64,000 nucleotides of DNA, taken from the NCBI RefSeq assembly GCF_022427145.1, contig NZ_JAKSXN010000024.1, positions 1-64,000 of the forward strand, given 5' to 3'. The number at the start of each line of letters is the position of its first letter. Within the stretch, counting starts at the first letter, position 1. Below are positions 1-8,696 of the stretch, one piece after another. The DNA is from Paenibacillus timonensis. Its GTDB lineage: Bacteria; Bacillota; Bacilli; Paenibacillales; Paenibacillaceae. The notes beneath the pieces are model-generated. The model worked only from the letters and a program-made list of their open reading frames with translations, did not search any database and had not been told where the DNA came from. A program made the position numbers and the translations under genes.

Positions 1-25
1 TCTTGAATTTCGCGTGCTCCAGCAA

Positions 26-210
26 CCTAACGGAACTCAGAGACGTTATTGTCCGCTTTTTGGGCGTTTTATGCAGCTAACGGAACCAGAAGCCCTTATT
101 TCGGACAAAAGCAGCCGGATGGCTGCCATAAGGGCCCGATAAGGTCCCTGAGTTCCGTTACCCCGGGAAATAATCGGGAAATGAGCAAATAAGGGCTCTC
201 TGTTCCGTTA
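26..210. repeat. Intergenic inverted-repeat cluster, family A
   Basis: Four copies of a unit of about 23 bases sit in this gene-free stretch. Two are direct, at 28-50 and 78-100, each starting TAACGGAAC and ending in TTATT. Two are inverted, at 139-160 and 188-210, each ending in GTTCCGTTA. Copies 1 and 3 and copies 2 and 4 could pair in a folded transcript. A short hairpin (GCAGCC/GGCTGC) lies between them at 111-126. The arrangement suggests a dispersed non-coding repeat element. No coding frame is supported here. Confidence 0.7.
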
Positions 211-274
211 AAACCAGTTTCGATCATCATCGGTTCCAACAAGCCGGCTCCGCCTCAACACGCGCACCCGAAGG

Positions 275-1147
275 TTACTTCGCCGGCCAGATAAACGTCG
301 CCACCGTGCCCGGGCCAACGTGCGTGCCGACAACCGCGCCGATGCTGGTGCGCACGACCTCGTGCAGCGTAAAGTGCTGTCGCAACTGCTCCAATATTTC
401 TTCGGCACCTTCCGGATTGACGCTATCGCAAACGGCGACGTTAATGTCCTTCACCCCGCCGAAATCGTTCACGAACAAGTCGATGACGCGGGACACTGCC
501 TTCTTCCGGCCCCGGACTTTATCGACGGCGTAAATCACGCCCTCCTGGTCCACCGACAGGATCGGTTTGATGTTGAGCAGCGTGCCCAAAATCGCCGCGG
601 CCTTACCGATCCGCCCGCCTTTTTGCAAGTATTCGAGCGTATCGACGAGAAAATACAGCCGCCGCCCTTGTCCGACCCGCTCGACCTCCGCCCGGATCTC
701 TTCGGCCGACGCCCCTTGCTTCGCCATTCGTGCAGCATGCACGACTTGCAGCCCGAAGCCGTACGTCGCGCACAGCGAATCGATAACCGTCACGTCCACC
801 GGGTGCCCCAGCTCTTCCTCCAGCATCTCCTTGGCGAGCACCGCGGATTGATAAGTGCCGCTCATCCCCGAGGAGATGTGGATCGAAATGATCGGCGAAC
901 CGGGGTAAGCCGCTAGGAGGTTGCGGTATACCTCCACATATTGGGAAGGAGAGGTCTGCGACGTCGTTGGCAGATCCTTCGACTTCGTCAACTTATCGTA
1001 GAACTCCTCCGCCGTGATGTCGATTCCTTCGAGAAAAGATTGATCTCCGAAGGCCAGCCGCATCGGAACGATATGAATGCCATATTCCGAAACGGCCTCC
1101 TGCGGGATATCCGCCGTACTATCGGCAATGATGACCGCCTGATTCAT
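275..1147 (-). CDS. DegV family fatty-acid-binding protein (FakB-type)
   Basis: This 290-residue DegV-family protein would bind a fatty acid and present its carboxylate to the kinase FakA, which makes acyl-phosphate for phospholipid synthesis. The N-terminal IIADSTADIP motif and the ISIHISSGMSGTYQSA segment are typical of the family and surround the fatty-acid head-group pocket. The next upstream gene, 26 bases away (14 from the earlier ATG), is fakA, which supports a FakB role. The start is uncertain. An ATG four codons upstream (1159) directly abuts the AGAGG sequence, so the ATG at 1147 is preferred. Which fatty acids it binds cannot be told from sequence. Confidence 0.9.
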   Translation of the reverse strand: MNQAVIIADSTADIPQEAVSEYGIHIVPMRLAFGDQSFLEGIDITAEEFYDKLTKSKDLPTTSQTSPSQYVEVYRNLLAAYPGSPIISIHISSGMSGTYQSAVLAKEMLEEELGHPVDVTVIDSLCATYGFGLQVVHAARMAKQGASAEEIRAEVERVGQGRRLYFLVDTLEYLQKGGRIGKAAAILGTLLNIKPILSVDQEGVIYAVDKVRGRKKAVSRVIDLFVNDFGGVKDINVAVCDSVNPEGAEEILEQLRQHFTLHEVVRTSIGAVVGTHVGPGTVATFIWPAK

Positions 1148-1173
1148 AGGTATCTTCATCCTCTCATCAAAGA

Positions 1174-2946
1174 TCAGGATTCTACCGAAAACAGATAATA
1201 ATAAATCGGTTGTCCGCCGTTATGAACCTCTACTTCGACGTCCGGATACTCCTTATGAATCCAGGCGACCAGCGCGTCCGTCATTTCTCCGTCGGCTTCC
1301 TCGCCGGCCAGAACCGTCACGATTTCGTCGCCGCCGGTCAGCATTTTGGCCAGCAGCCCCTGGCTCGTTTCCAGCAGGCCTTCTTCGGTCGCCACGATCT
1401 TGGAATCGGCGATGCCGATATAGTGGCCGGCCGTAATTTCCAAATCGTCGAACGTCGTGTCGCGGACCGCGTACGTGACTTGGCCCGTCTTTACGTGATG
1501 CACGGCGTTCTGCATGCTGTCCTCGTTTACTTCCACGCTTTCTTCCTCTTGGAAAGCAAACGCCGCGGCAATCCCCTGAGGAATGCTCTTGCTCGGGATG
1601 ACGGTAACGTTGCGTTCCCCTTCAAGCAAATCGCGTGCTTGCTGCGCAGCCAAAATAATATTCGAGTTGTTCGGGAGAACAAATACGTGCTGAGCCGTAA
1701 TCGATTGGATCGCCTTTACGAAATCCTCGGTGCTCGGGTTCATCGTCTGCCCGCCGGACAAGACGACATCGACGCCCAAGCTGGTGAAGATTTCCGAAAT
1801 CCCTCGACCCGACGCGACGGCGATAAAACCGTAAGGCGCCGTTTCATCGGCCGGTAAGCCGGCCGGATCCACTGGACGTACCGGTTCTGCCGGAATTTCA
1901 GCAAACAGCTCCGGCATCGGTGCCGCGTCCATGCCCGCGATCAGCAGATCGCGGTGCTGCTCGCGCATATTCAAAATATGAATTTGCGTAATTTCACCAT
2001 AACGGAGCGCCAAATTCAGCACATCCCCCGGTGTTTTGGAATGAACGTGGACCTTGATGACTTCGTCGTCCGCGATCACGATAATTGAATCGCCATTGAC
2101 GGAAAGCGCTTTCCGGAACTGGTCCTCGTCAAAAACGGCGTCCTTGATTTCACCGATTTTTCGATTAATGAAAAACTCCATGTCGTATAAGAACTCGATA
2201 TCCTCGGTTTCCAGCTTGGCTTGTGCCGAAGCCGGGACATGTACCGGTGCAGCCGTTTGCGTGCGAAGCTCCGGTTTGGCGATGGCCGCGGGGGCTTGTC
2301 CCAGCGCCGCTGCTGCCTCGCTGCTGGCACCGCCGGTCAACCACTGCAAGAATCCTTCATAAATATAAACAAGTCCTTGACCGCCCGAATCCACGACACC
2401 AACCTGTTTCAGCACCGGCAACAGCTCCGGCGTGCCTGCGAGTGCTTCCTTCGCTTTGGCCAGCACCTCGGTCATCAATTCCGTGATATCCGTTGTTCTG
2501 CGGGCATAATAGACGGCATGCTTGGCGGCTTCCTTCGCCACCGTCAGAATCGTCCCTTCCACCGGTTTGACGACCGCTTTATAAGCAGTATCCACCCCGC
2601 TTTGCAATGCGGCGGCAAATTGAGCCGTATTCATTTCTTCCAATGAAGCGGCAGATCGGCTAAAACCCCGGAACAGCTGGGACAAGATCACGCCGGAGTT
2701 CCCGCGCGCGCCCATCAGGAGACCTTTGGATAAAGTGGCCGCTCTGCTGCCTAAACCTCCGGTTCCGTGATTTTTCAATTCCGTCACGCCGGCGGTCATC
2801 GTCAAGTTCATATTCGTACCGGTGTCCCCATCGGGTACCGGGAATACGTTCAGAGAGTTGACGTGTTCAGCATGCTCCGTCAGCCGCTGTGCACCGGCCA
2901 ATACCATAGCGGTGAAATCTGTTCCAGTTAAAGAACGCTTACTCAA
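1174..2946 (-). CDS. fakA: Fatty acid kinase catalytic subunit FakA (DAK2 domain, YloV)
   Basis: This 590-residue protein matches the YloV/FakA family, which phosphorylates fatty acids bound to FakB proteins. The N-terminal DAK2-type kinase domain contains NVFPVPDGDTGTNM and the GARGNSGVILSQ loop, which bind Mg-ATP. The middle and C-terminal halves match the FakA-specific domains. The start is a TTG at 2946, preceded at about eight bases by GGAAGGGG. It lies 15 bases downstream of yloU and directly upstream of a DegV/FakB gene, so the three probably form one transcript. The yloU-yloV order is the same as in Bacillus subtilis, as I recall it. Confidence 0.94.
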   Translation of the reverse strand: MSKRSLTGTDFTAMVLAGAQRLTEHAEHVNSLNVFPVPDGDTGTNMNLTMTAGVTELKNHGTGGLGSRAATLSKGLLMGARGNSGVILSQLFRGFSRSAASLEEMNTAQFAAALQSGVDTAYKAVVKPVEGTILTVAKEAAKHAVYYARRTTDITELMTEVLAKAKEALAGTPELLPVLKQVGVVDSGGQGLVYIYEGFLQWLTGGASSEAAAALGQAPAAIAKPELRTQTAAPVHVPASAQAKLETEDIEFLYDMEFFINRKIGEIKDAVFDEDQFRKALSVNGDSIIVIADDEVIKVHVHSKTPGDVLNLALRYGEITQIHILNMREQHRDLLIAGMDAAPMPELFAEIPAEPVRPVDPAGLPADETAPYGFIAVASGRGISEIFTSLGVDVVLSGGQTMNPSTEDFVKAIQSITAQHVFVLPNNSNIILAAQQARDLLEGERNVTVIPSKSIPQGIAAAFAFQEEESVEVNEDSMQNAVHHVKTGQVTYAVRDTTFDDLEITAGHYIGIADSKIVATEEGLLETSQGLLAKMLTGGDEIVTVLAGEEADGEMTDALVAWIHKEYPDVEVEVHNGGQPIYYYLFSVES

Positions 2947-2961
2947 TGAAAATTCCCCTTC

Positions 2962-3321
2962 CTAGCTTGATACGCGTACGCCTTGGACTACGATATTCAC
3001 CTGATCCACTTCGAGTCCAACGATTTGATTCAATACGTATTTGACTTTGAGCTGTATGTTGTGTGCGACCTCGGAAATTTTCGTGCCATAACTGACTATA
3101 ATATAAAGATAAATAGCTAATCGATGATTATCCAGGTTCACTTCCACACCCCGGGCCAAGTTCTCTCGCCCCAGCAATTCGGCAATGCCGTCCTTCAACT
3201 GCTTTCGGCTTGCCATTCCTACCAGTCCATAACACTCCATGGCGGCCGATCCGGCGATAACCTTGATCGCTTCCTCCGAAATATCGATTCGTCCATATTC
3301 GGTCGTAAGATTTACAGCCAC
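2962..3321 (-). CDS. yloU: Asp23/Gls24 family envelope stress protein YloU
   Basis: This is a 119-residue Asp23/Gls24 (DUF322) protein, a small family linked to cell-envelope homeostasis in Firmicutes. Family hallmarks are the N-terminal YGRIDISEEAIKVIAGSAA and the C-terminal VDQVNIVVQGVRV. The start is a GTG at 3321 with a good GGAAGGAGTGAGG upstream. A much longer open frame continues to 3744 but runs antisense through rpmB and has no coding support. It precedes fakA by 15 bases. The role is inferred from the family. A second paralogue lies at 37888-38250. Confidence 0.9.
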   Translation of the reverse strand: MAVNLTTEYGRIDISEEAIKVIAGSAAMECYGLVGMASRKQLKDGIAELLGRENLARGVEVNLDNHRLAIYLYIIVSYGTKISEVAHNIQLKVKYVLNQIVGLEVDQVNIVVQGVRVSS

Positions 3322-3419
3322 GCCAACCTCACTCCTTCCATAGAATTTATTATGGACTAAACTATATTGTACTATAAGAACAGAGAGAAATAAATAAAAG
3401 AGTCGATCGTCAATATCTG

Positions 3420-3449
3420 TTGACGGGGCTTTTTTTACTGTGATATTAT
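3420..3449 (+). promoter_or_regulatory. Predicted SigA promoter of rpmB
   Basis: TTGACG (3420-3425) is followed after 18 bases by TATTAT (3444-3449), about 80 bases before the rpmB ATG. The -35 box is one arm of a small palindrome, CGTCAA-6-TTGACG (3408-3425), between the divergent rpmB and yloU genes. Confidence 0.5.
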
Positions 3450-3531
3450 ATTTAAGTATTGTCAATAACCGTGATGAGAACACGAAGCTGTTATTTTCAA
3501 GACAGGTGTACTGGAACAGGAGGTGTAATGA

Positions 3532-3720
3532 ATGGCTCGCAAATGTTATGTGACTGGCAAGAAGCCAGGCAGCGGTAACCATGTATCTCACGCAAACAAT
3601 CGCAATCGGCGCTCTTGGGGCGTAAACGTGCAGAAGGTCCGGATTTTGGTAGACGGCAAACCGAAACGCGTATACGTCAGCACTCGGGCTTTGAAATCCG
3701 GTAAAGTGACCCGCGTGTAA
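3532..3720 (+). CDS. rpmB: 50S ribosomal protein L28
   Basis: This 62-residue protein is ribosomal protein L28 of the large subunit. It begins [16 protein letters not shown] and has the family features [17 protein letters not shown] and a basic C-terminus. An AGGAGGTG sequence lies seven bases before the ATG. It has only one zinc-ligand-type cysteine (Cys5), so it appears to be the zinc-free form. It is one of the few plus-strand genes in the block, is divergent from yloU and convergent with spoVM, and is followed by a clear terminator. Confidence 0.97.
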   Translation: MARKCYVTGKKPGSGNHVSHANNRNRRSWGVNVQKVRILVDGKPKRVYVSTRALKSGKVTRV

Positions 3721-3739
3721 TGGCTCGGGACGAACTATA

Positions 3740-3776
3740 GACAAAAAGCACCTTTTCCTATGGAGGTGCTTTTTTA
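3740..3776 (+). terminator. Rho-independent terminator of rpmB
   Basis: A hairpin AAAAGCACCT / AGGTGCTTTTTT lies 20 bases after the rpmB stop codon and ends in a run of T. Confidence 0.85.
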
Positions 3777-3926
3777 CTGCGCTTTTTTCTTGGAAGCCGG
3801 TAATGGTTTGCCGCCAAAAAGGCTAACGCCAGCTGCATGTATAGCCGGGCCTATGCATTCCTTTCATGGCGGGAACCGCCAGGCGCGCCCTTTCGCTGCT
3901 TGGGGCGGGTTCTCAGGCCCCGCCCG

Positions 3927-4007
3927 CTAGTTCTTGTGAAACGTGTTCAGTACCGCCTTAACGAATCCTCCCAAAAACTTAGGCAGCTTGAATGTGTAAA
4001 ATTTCAT
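3927..4007 (-). CDS. spoVM: Stage V sporulation protein M
   Basis: A 26-codon gene starts MKFYTFKLPKFLGGF and ends VLNTFHKN. It closely resembles SpoVM of Bacillus subtilis (MKFYTIKLPKFLGG in its first part). SpoVM is an amphipathic helix that recognises the convex forespore membrane and anchors SpoIVA, so spore coat and cortex can assemble. The ATG at 4007 has GGGGAGGG seven bases upstream. Its position between rpe and rpmB matches Bacillus, although thiN, which lies between rpe and spoVM there, is absent. Identity rests on direct comparison with the remembered family sequence. The gene implies an endospore-forming host. Confidence 0.96.
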   Translation of the reverse strand: MKFYTFKLPKFLGGFVKAVLNTFHKN

Positions 4008-4084
4008 CGTTCACCCTCCCCATCGTGCTCATGCCTTCACCCATATTCTATGTTCGATGTCATTTACCCGTGTATTCCCGCCAC

Positions 4085-4122
4085 AAAAAAAAGGCTACAT
4101 GAGAACCTTCGCTCATGTAACC
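4085..4122 (-). terminator. Terminator of the rlmN-prpC-prkC-rsgA-rpe unit
   Basis: On the minus strand GGTTACATGAGC and a near-complement ending in ATGTAGCC form a long stem with a GAAG-type loop. Eight T follow. It lies 24 bases after the rpe stop and ahead of spoVM. Confidence 0.88.
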
Positions 4123-4146
4123 CATTGTATGCGCATCTTGATGCGC

Positions 4147-4821
4147 CTATGCCAATCCGGCCAGGCTCTCGCGGATTTCTACCATCGCCGCGCGGCGGTC
4201 GGCTTGGCCGAACACCGCGTTTCCGGCGACCAGCACATCCGCTCCCGCTTCCACAACCAGCGGCGCCGTTGCAGCCGCAATCCCGCCGTCCACTTCGATC
4301 CGCAAACCGCTTAAGCCCAGCTCTTCCTTCCAGGCTTTCAGTTGACGAATCTTGCGCAGCGTGCCCGGAATGAACGCTTGCCCGCCGAAGCCGGGGTTTA
4401 CCGTCATGACAAGCACGAGATCCACGTCCTCAAGCACCTCGCGAACGGCCGAAGCCGGCGTGGCCGGGTTGATTGCAACCCCCGCCTTGACTCCCTGCTC
4501 CTTGATCAGGTGCAGCACCCGGTGCAAATGCACGCAGGCTTCGGCGTGCACGGTAATGAGGTGCGCGCCGGCTTTGGCGAAGGCAGGGACGTACTCCTCC
4601 GGCTTCTCGATCATCAAATGGACGTCGAGCGGCAGCTTGGTTTGCGGGGCGATCGCCTGCATTACCAGCGGCCCGAACGTCAGGTTGGGGACGAAATGGC
4701 CGTCCATCACGTCCACATGCAGCCAGTCGGCGCCTCCCCGCTCCACGTCGGCGACCTCTTCGCCCAGCTTGGCGAAATCGGCTGACAGAATGGACGGCGC
4801 AATATAGATGTTGTTGCTCAT
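4147..4821 (-). CDS. rpe: Ribulose-phosphate 3-epimerase
   Basis: This 224-residue TIM-barrel enzyme interconverts D-ribulose 5-phosphate and D-xylulose 5-phosphate in the pentose phosphate pathway. [17 protein letters not shown], the metal-binding [29 protein letters not shown] and the late EVDGGI motif are all present. The start ATG has GGAGGT within the last codons of rsgA, four bases upstream, so the two genes are probably translationally coupled. The fixed position after rsgA and prkC is conserved in Bacillales. Confidence 0.97.
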   Translation of the reverse strand: MSNNIYIAPSILSADFAKLGEEVADVERGGADWLHVDVMDGHFVPNLTFGPLVMQAIAPQTKLPLDVHLMIEKPEEYVPAFAKAGAHLITVHAEACVHLHRVLHLIKEQGVKAGVAINPATPASAVREVLEDVDLVLVMTVNPGFGGQAFIPGTLRKIRQLKAWKEELGLSGLRIEVDGGIAAATAPLVVEAGADVLVAGNAVFGQADRRAAMVEIRESLAGLA

Positions 4822-4825
4822 GACG

Positions 4826-5740
4826 TCAATACCTCCGCTTCTTCTCCTTCATCTCTTCATGGAACTGGACGTAGTGCTCATAACGGCTGGCGGCGATTTC
4901 GCCTTGGTCCGCGGCTTCTCTCACCTTGCAGCCCGGCTCGTGCAAATGGCTGCAGCCGCGGAATTTGCAGCCTTCCGCGTAATCCGTAAACTCCCGGAAG
5001 CAGCTGGACAGCTCTTCCACGCCCAGCTCGAGGAAATCCAGCTGGCTGAAGCCCGGCGTATCGGCCACATACCCGCCGTTTTCCAGCTCGATCAGCTCGA
5101 CATGACGCGTCGTATGGCGTCCGCGGCCCAGCCTGAGGCTGATTTCGCTTGTCTCCAGCGATAAGCCCAGCATGGCGTTAAGCAGCGAGGATTTCCCCAC
5201 GCCCGACTGGCCCGAGAAGACGCTGATCTCCCCGGCCAGGCGGGATTTCACTTCCTCGGTCCCCATCCCGGTCACCGAACTGGTGACGATGACGTCATAG
5301 CCGATGGATTCATACAACGCCTTAACCTCGCTAATGATTTCAGGCGTTTCTTCCGTTCCGTCCTCCCCCAGCAGATCCTCCTTGGTGAGGCAGATCAGCG
5401 CCCGCAAACCGGCATGCTCGATATGCACCAGGAACTTGTCCAGCAACTGCAGGTTGAGATCCGGCTCCCGCAGCGAAAACAGCAGCACGGCCAGCTTGGC
5501 GTTGGCGACCGGCGGGCGGATCAGCTCGGTTTCCCGCGGCAAGATCTCATCGACGGTTCCTTCCCCGTTTTCGGTTGGGGAATAAATAACTCGATCGCCC
5601 ACCAGCGGGCTCTCGCCCCGCTTCTTAAAAATCCCGCGGCCGCGGCACTGGACGTAACCGTCCGGTGCCCCAGCCTGCGCTGTAGTCGGCTTCACGTAGT
5701 AATAACCGCTTAATGCCTTCACAATCAAGCCTTCAGGCAT
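4826..5740 (-). CDS. rsgA: Ribosome small subunit-dependent GTPase RsgA
   Basis: This 304-residue circularly permuted GTPase helps late maturation of the 30S ribosomal subunit. An N-terminal OB-fold comes first, then LTKEDLL in the G4 position, then the P-loop [12 protein letters not shown], then DTPGFSQ (G3). The C-terminal zinc knuckle has C-x4-C, H and C residues in [16 protein letters not shown]. In Bacillus the orthologue CpgA is a substrate of PrkC, whose gene is immediately upstream here. The ribosome-binding site is weak (GCGAGG). Confidence 0.97.
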   Translation of the reverse strand: MPEGLIVKALSGYYYVKPTTAQAGAPDGYVQCRGRGIFKKRGESPLVGDRVIYSPTENGEGTVDEILPRETELIRPPVANAKLAVLLFSLREPDLNLQLLDKFLVHIEHAGLRALICLTKEDLLGEDGTEETPEIISEVKALYESIGYDVIVTSSVTGMGTEEVKSRLAGEISVFSGQSGVGKSSLLNAMLGLSLETSEISLRLGRGRHTTRHVELIELENGGYVADTPGFSQLDFLELGVEELSSCFREFTDYAEGCKFRGCSHLHEPGCKVREAADQGEIAASRYEHYVQFHEEMKEKKRRY

Positions 5741-5772
5741 AGGGGACGGCCTCGCTTTCGTATCGGTCTGAC

Positions 5773-7920
5773 TTAATCGCCATGTCTGTTTCGTTTGCCC
5801 GCCTTTCCTTTTCCGTTCACTGCGCCATCGCTTTGGAGCGAGGCTAGCTTACCGGACAAAATCATGCCGGTGTCGGGCGGGTTATCGCCCGAATCCATAT
5901 CCATCGTATTCTCATCCGTCCCGCCGGTATCCGGGAATTGCGGTACCGGGACGGTTCCTTGCTTGGCATCGATGTACGAGATCGGGTAAGTATCCAGCAT
6001 GACACCGTCACGCGTAACGGTAACGTAACCGTTCTTGTTCGGTGCCAGAACCAGGTCGACCGCCAGGTATTGCGCTTTACCTACCTTTTGCGTGCCCCAT
6101 TCGCGGCCTTCTCCGCGAGCATCCCCGTATACGATCGTGTATTTGCTGATTTGGCCTTCCTGGGCAGGCACGGCCGGTACCTGGAACGTATAGTTGATCG
6201 CTTCCGGCGGGTAGCCGGTGCTGACGAACAAGGTGACCTCCGAACCCGGAGCGACCGTGTCGTTCGGCGCATATGGCCACTGTTTGGTGACCTTGCCCGC
6301 CTCAACCTCAAAGCTCGCTTCTTGCTTAATGCCGTCGGCCGCCAGTTTCAGGCCGAGCTCGGCAATGGCGGCTTCCGCTTCCGCTTGCGTCTTGTTCACG
6401 AGGTCCGGCATTTTCACTTCGGCCGGCCCGATGCTGACCTTCAGCACAACGTCTACCGTCTCCGGATTAAACTCCGCACCGGCGTCCGGCGATTGGCTGA
6501 TAATGTTGCCCGGCTCGACGTCGCTGCTGTTTTCCTCCTTCTTCGTCACGCGGGCCTCGTCCACGCCAAGCTCCTTCAACTGCTGCAGCGCTTCTTCATA
6601 GGTTCCCGTTAATGCCGGCATCGGACTGAGCGGCTTCTCCGTGCTGACCTTCAGGTCGATGGCCGAACCTTCCTTCACCATCGTCCCCTCCGGTTTGCTC
6701 TGCTCGTAGACGATCCCCTCGTTCACGCCTTCTTTGTATTCCCGGGTGATCTCCCCTACGGCGATGCCTTTATCGGTCAACGCTTGAACGGCCTTCTCTT
6801 CTTCCAGGTTAATCACGTTTGGCACCGCGACCTCAGGGACGGTGACCAGGTTCGTCACGTACCAGGCCACGCCGGCCAATGCGAGCAGGACGACCAGCGT
6901 CAAGCTGACCCAAAGCGCCGGCTTCCCCCATATTTTCTTCTTCTGGGTGCCATTTCGCTCCTCCGTCACCGCCCCGCCGTCGCGAGACAGCTTGGATGCT
7001 CCTGCCGGAGAACCTTGGCTTTGCGGCCGGATCGCCGGAATGATGCGCGTGCTGTCTTCGTCATGATCTTCAATAAAGGCCAATTTGGATTCCGTTCTTC
7101 GTTCCGGCAGCAGGCAGGTTTCCAGGTCGCGCAGCATCTCCTTGGCGGATTGGTACCGCTCGCCCGGATTTTTCCGCATCGATTTGAGGATGATGTTCTC
7201 CACGCTCTGCGGAATCATCGGATTGACCACCCGCGGCTCGTCGAATTGCTCCTGCAGATGCTTAAGCGCTACGCTGATCGGGCTTTCGCCAAGGAACGGC
7301 AACCGGCCTGTCAGCATCTGATACAACACGATCCCCAGCGAATACAAGTCGGATTTCTCCCCGGTGGCGACGCCTTTGGCGTGCTCCGGCGAGAAATAGT
7401 GCACCGAGCCGACTACCGAGCCGGTCTGCGTGATCGTCGCCGACGTGACGGCGCGCGCAATCCCGAAATCGGTCACTTTGACCCGGCCGTTTCGCCCAAT
7501 CAAGATGTTATGAGGTTTAATATCGCGATGAATAATTTGGTTGTGATGGGCGTGATCCAGCGCATCGGCGATTTGCGACGCGATCCGGACGGCCTCGTCG
7601 ACCTGCAACGGGGCGCGTTCCTTGATGATTTCATTCAGGTTTTGTCCTTCTACGTATTCCATGACGATATAATGGACTTCGTCCTCTTGTCCAACATCAT
7701 ACACGCTGACGATATTCGGGTGCGACAAGGATGCGGCAGATTGCGCCTCCCGGCGGAAACGCCGGATAAATTCCTCGTCGTTCACAAATTGTTGACGCAG
7801 CACTTTGATGGCCACGTAGCGGTTCAGCAGCAAGTCCTGCGCTTTGTATACCAGCGCCATGCCCCCTCCGCCGATCCGTTCGATGATTTGATAACGACCG
7901 CCCAATTCGTGTCCGATCAT
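5773..7920 (-). CDS. prkC: PASTA-domain Ser/Thr protein kinase PrkC
   Basis: This membrane kinase of 715 residues senses cell-wall fragments and phosphorylates targets in translation, envelope and germination. The kinase domain fills about residues 10-270 with GGGGMALVYKA, HRDIKPHNIL, DFGIA and the SPE motif. One membrane segment (WVSLTLVVLLALAGVAWYV) lies near residue 350, followed by three PASTA repeats to about residue 570 and a long tail of unknown fold. The ATG at 7920 overlaps the prpC stop as ATGA and has AAAGGAG eight bases upstream. A GTG at 7929 is less likely. It is paired with the phosphatase PrpC. Confidence 0.96.
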   Translation of the reverse strand: MIGHELGGRYQIIERIGGGGMALVYKAQDLLLNRYVAIKVLRQQFVNDEEFIRRFRREAQSAASLSHPNIVSVYDVGQEDEVHYIVMEYVEGQNLNEIIKERAPLQVDEAVRIASQIADALDHAHHNQIIHRDIKPHNILIGRNGRVKVTDFGIARAVTSATITQTGSVVGSVHYFSPEHAKGVATGEKSDLYSLGIVLYQMLTGRLPFLGESPISVALKHLQEQFDEPRVVNPMIPQSVENIILKSMRKNPGERYQSAKEMLRDLETCLLPERRTESKLAFIEDHDEDSTRIIPAIRPQSQGSPAGASKLSRDGGAVTEERNGTQKKKIWGKPALWVSLTLVVLLALAGVAWYVTNLVTVPEVAVPNVINLEEEKAVQALTDKGIAVGEITREYKEGVNEGIVYEQSKPEGTMVKEGSAIDLKVSTEKPLSPMPALTGTYEEALQQLKELGVDEARVTKKEENSSDVEPGNIISQSPDAGAEFNPETVDVVLKVSIGPAEVKMPDLVNKTQAEAEAAIAELGLKLAADGIKQEASFEVEAGKVTKQWPYAPNDTVAPGSEVTLFVSTGYPPEAINYTFQVPAVPAQEGQISKYTIVYGDARGEGREWGTQKVGKAQYLAVDLVLAPNKNGYVTVTRDGVMLDTYPISYIDAKQGTVPVPQFPDTGGTDENTMDMDSGDNPPDTGMILSGKLASLQSDGAVNGKGKAGKRNRHGD

Positions 7921-8687
7921 GAATTCCACTCCTTTATGCCTGACACGGCATCCTCATGTTGTTCCAGCAGGACGACGCTGATGTTGTCGTCGCCTCCTGC
8001 GTTCAACGCCAGCTGGAGCAAACGATCGGCGCGATCGTTTAACCCGAGATCGTGATTCCCGAGCGTCAGGGCCATTTGTTCCGGCGTCACGTAGTTGCTG
8101 AGCCCGTCGCTGCACAGCAGCAGAATATCCCCCGGCTCCATGGACACCCGGTTCAGGTCGACCTCTACCCGCTCGTCGGTCCCGAGCGCGCGGGTCACGA
8201 CATTGCGATGTGGATGCATCGTCGCTTCCTCTGCGCTGATCTGCTTGTTCTTGAGCAACTCATTGACCAGCGAGTGATCATCCGTCAGTTGAATGATCTG
8301 TCCATTACGGAAATGGTAAGCCCGGCTGTCTCCGATATGGGCGATTACCCCGTCGTGCCCCGCAAAGATCCCGGCGACAACCGTGGTGCCCATGCTGTGG
8401 TATTCCGCATGTTCCGTCGCTTTGCGGTACACGGACTCGTTCGCGTGAAGGATCGCTTTCTTTAATTGTTCCCCGCAAGCCTCGGCCGACAGTCCCTCCG
8501 GCAGTCCCCCCAGATCCCCAGTAATCGTCTCAACCGTCATCCGGCTGGCAATGTCGCCGGCCTGATGGCCGCCCATCCCGTCCGCGACGATAGCTAGCGT
8601 ATATCCCGACTCCAGCCGGTCTACCCAAGTACTATCCTCATTGACGGAACGAACTCGTCCCACATCACTAACATAAACGCAATTCAT
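7917..8687 (-). CDS. prpC: PP2C-type Ser/Thr phosphatase PrpC (Stp1)
   Basis: This 256-residue metal-dependent phosphatase reverses PrkC phosphorylation. Family motifs are present in order: SDVGRVRSVNEDS, VADGMGGHQAGDIAS, GTTVVAGIF, IGDSRAYHFRNG, LLLCSDGLSN and the metal-binding GGDDNISVVL. It overlaps prkC by four bases, so the two are co-translated. The start is unsettled between GTG at 8690 and ATG at 8687. Both follow the GAGGTG that ends rlmN. Confidence 0.96.
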   Translation of the reverse strand: MNCVYVSDVGRVRSVNEDSTWVDRLESGYTLAIVADGMGGHQAGDIASRMTVETITGDLGGLPEGLSAEACGEQLKKAILHANESVYRKATEHAEYHSMGTTVVAGIFAGHDGVIAHIGDSRAYHFRNGQIIQLTDDHSLVNELLKNKQISAEEATMHPHRNVVTRALGTDERVEVDLNRVSMEPGDILLLCSDGLSNYVTPEQMALTLGNHDLGLNDRADRLLQLALNAGGDDNISVVLLEQHEDAVSGIKEWNS

Positions 8688-8696
8688 CACATTCGC

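Noticed and set aside
3322-3744. Extension of the yloU reading frame
   Set aside because: It runs antisense through rpmB and beyond the good GTG start. No family similarity is seen in the extra residues.
6784-8055. 423-codon open frame on the plus strand opposite prkC
   Set aside because: It is a reverse-strand shadow of prkC and prpC, Arg/His-rich, without ribosome-binding site or motif.
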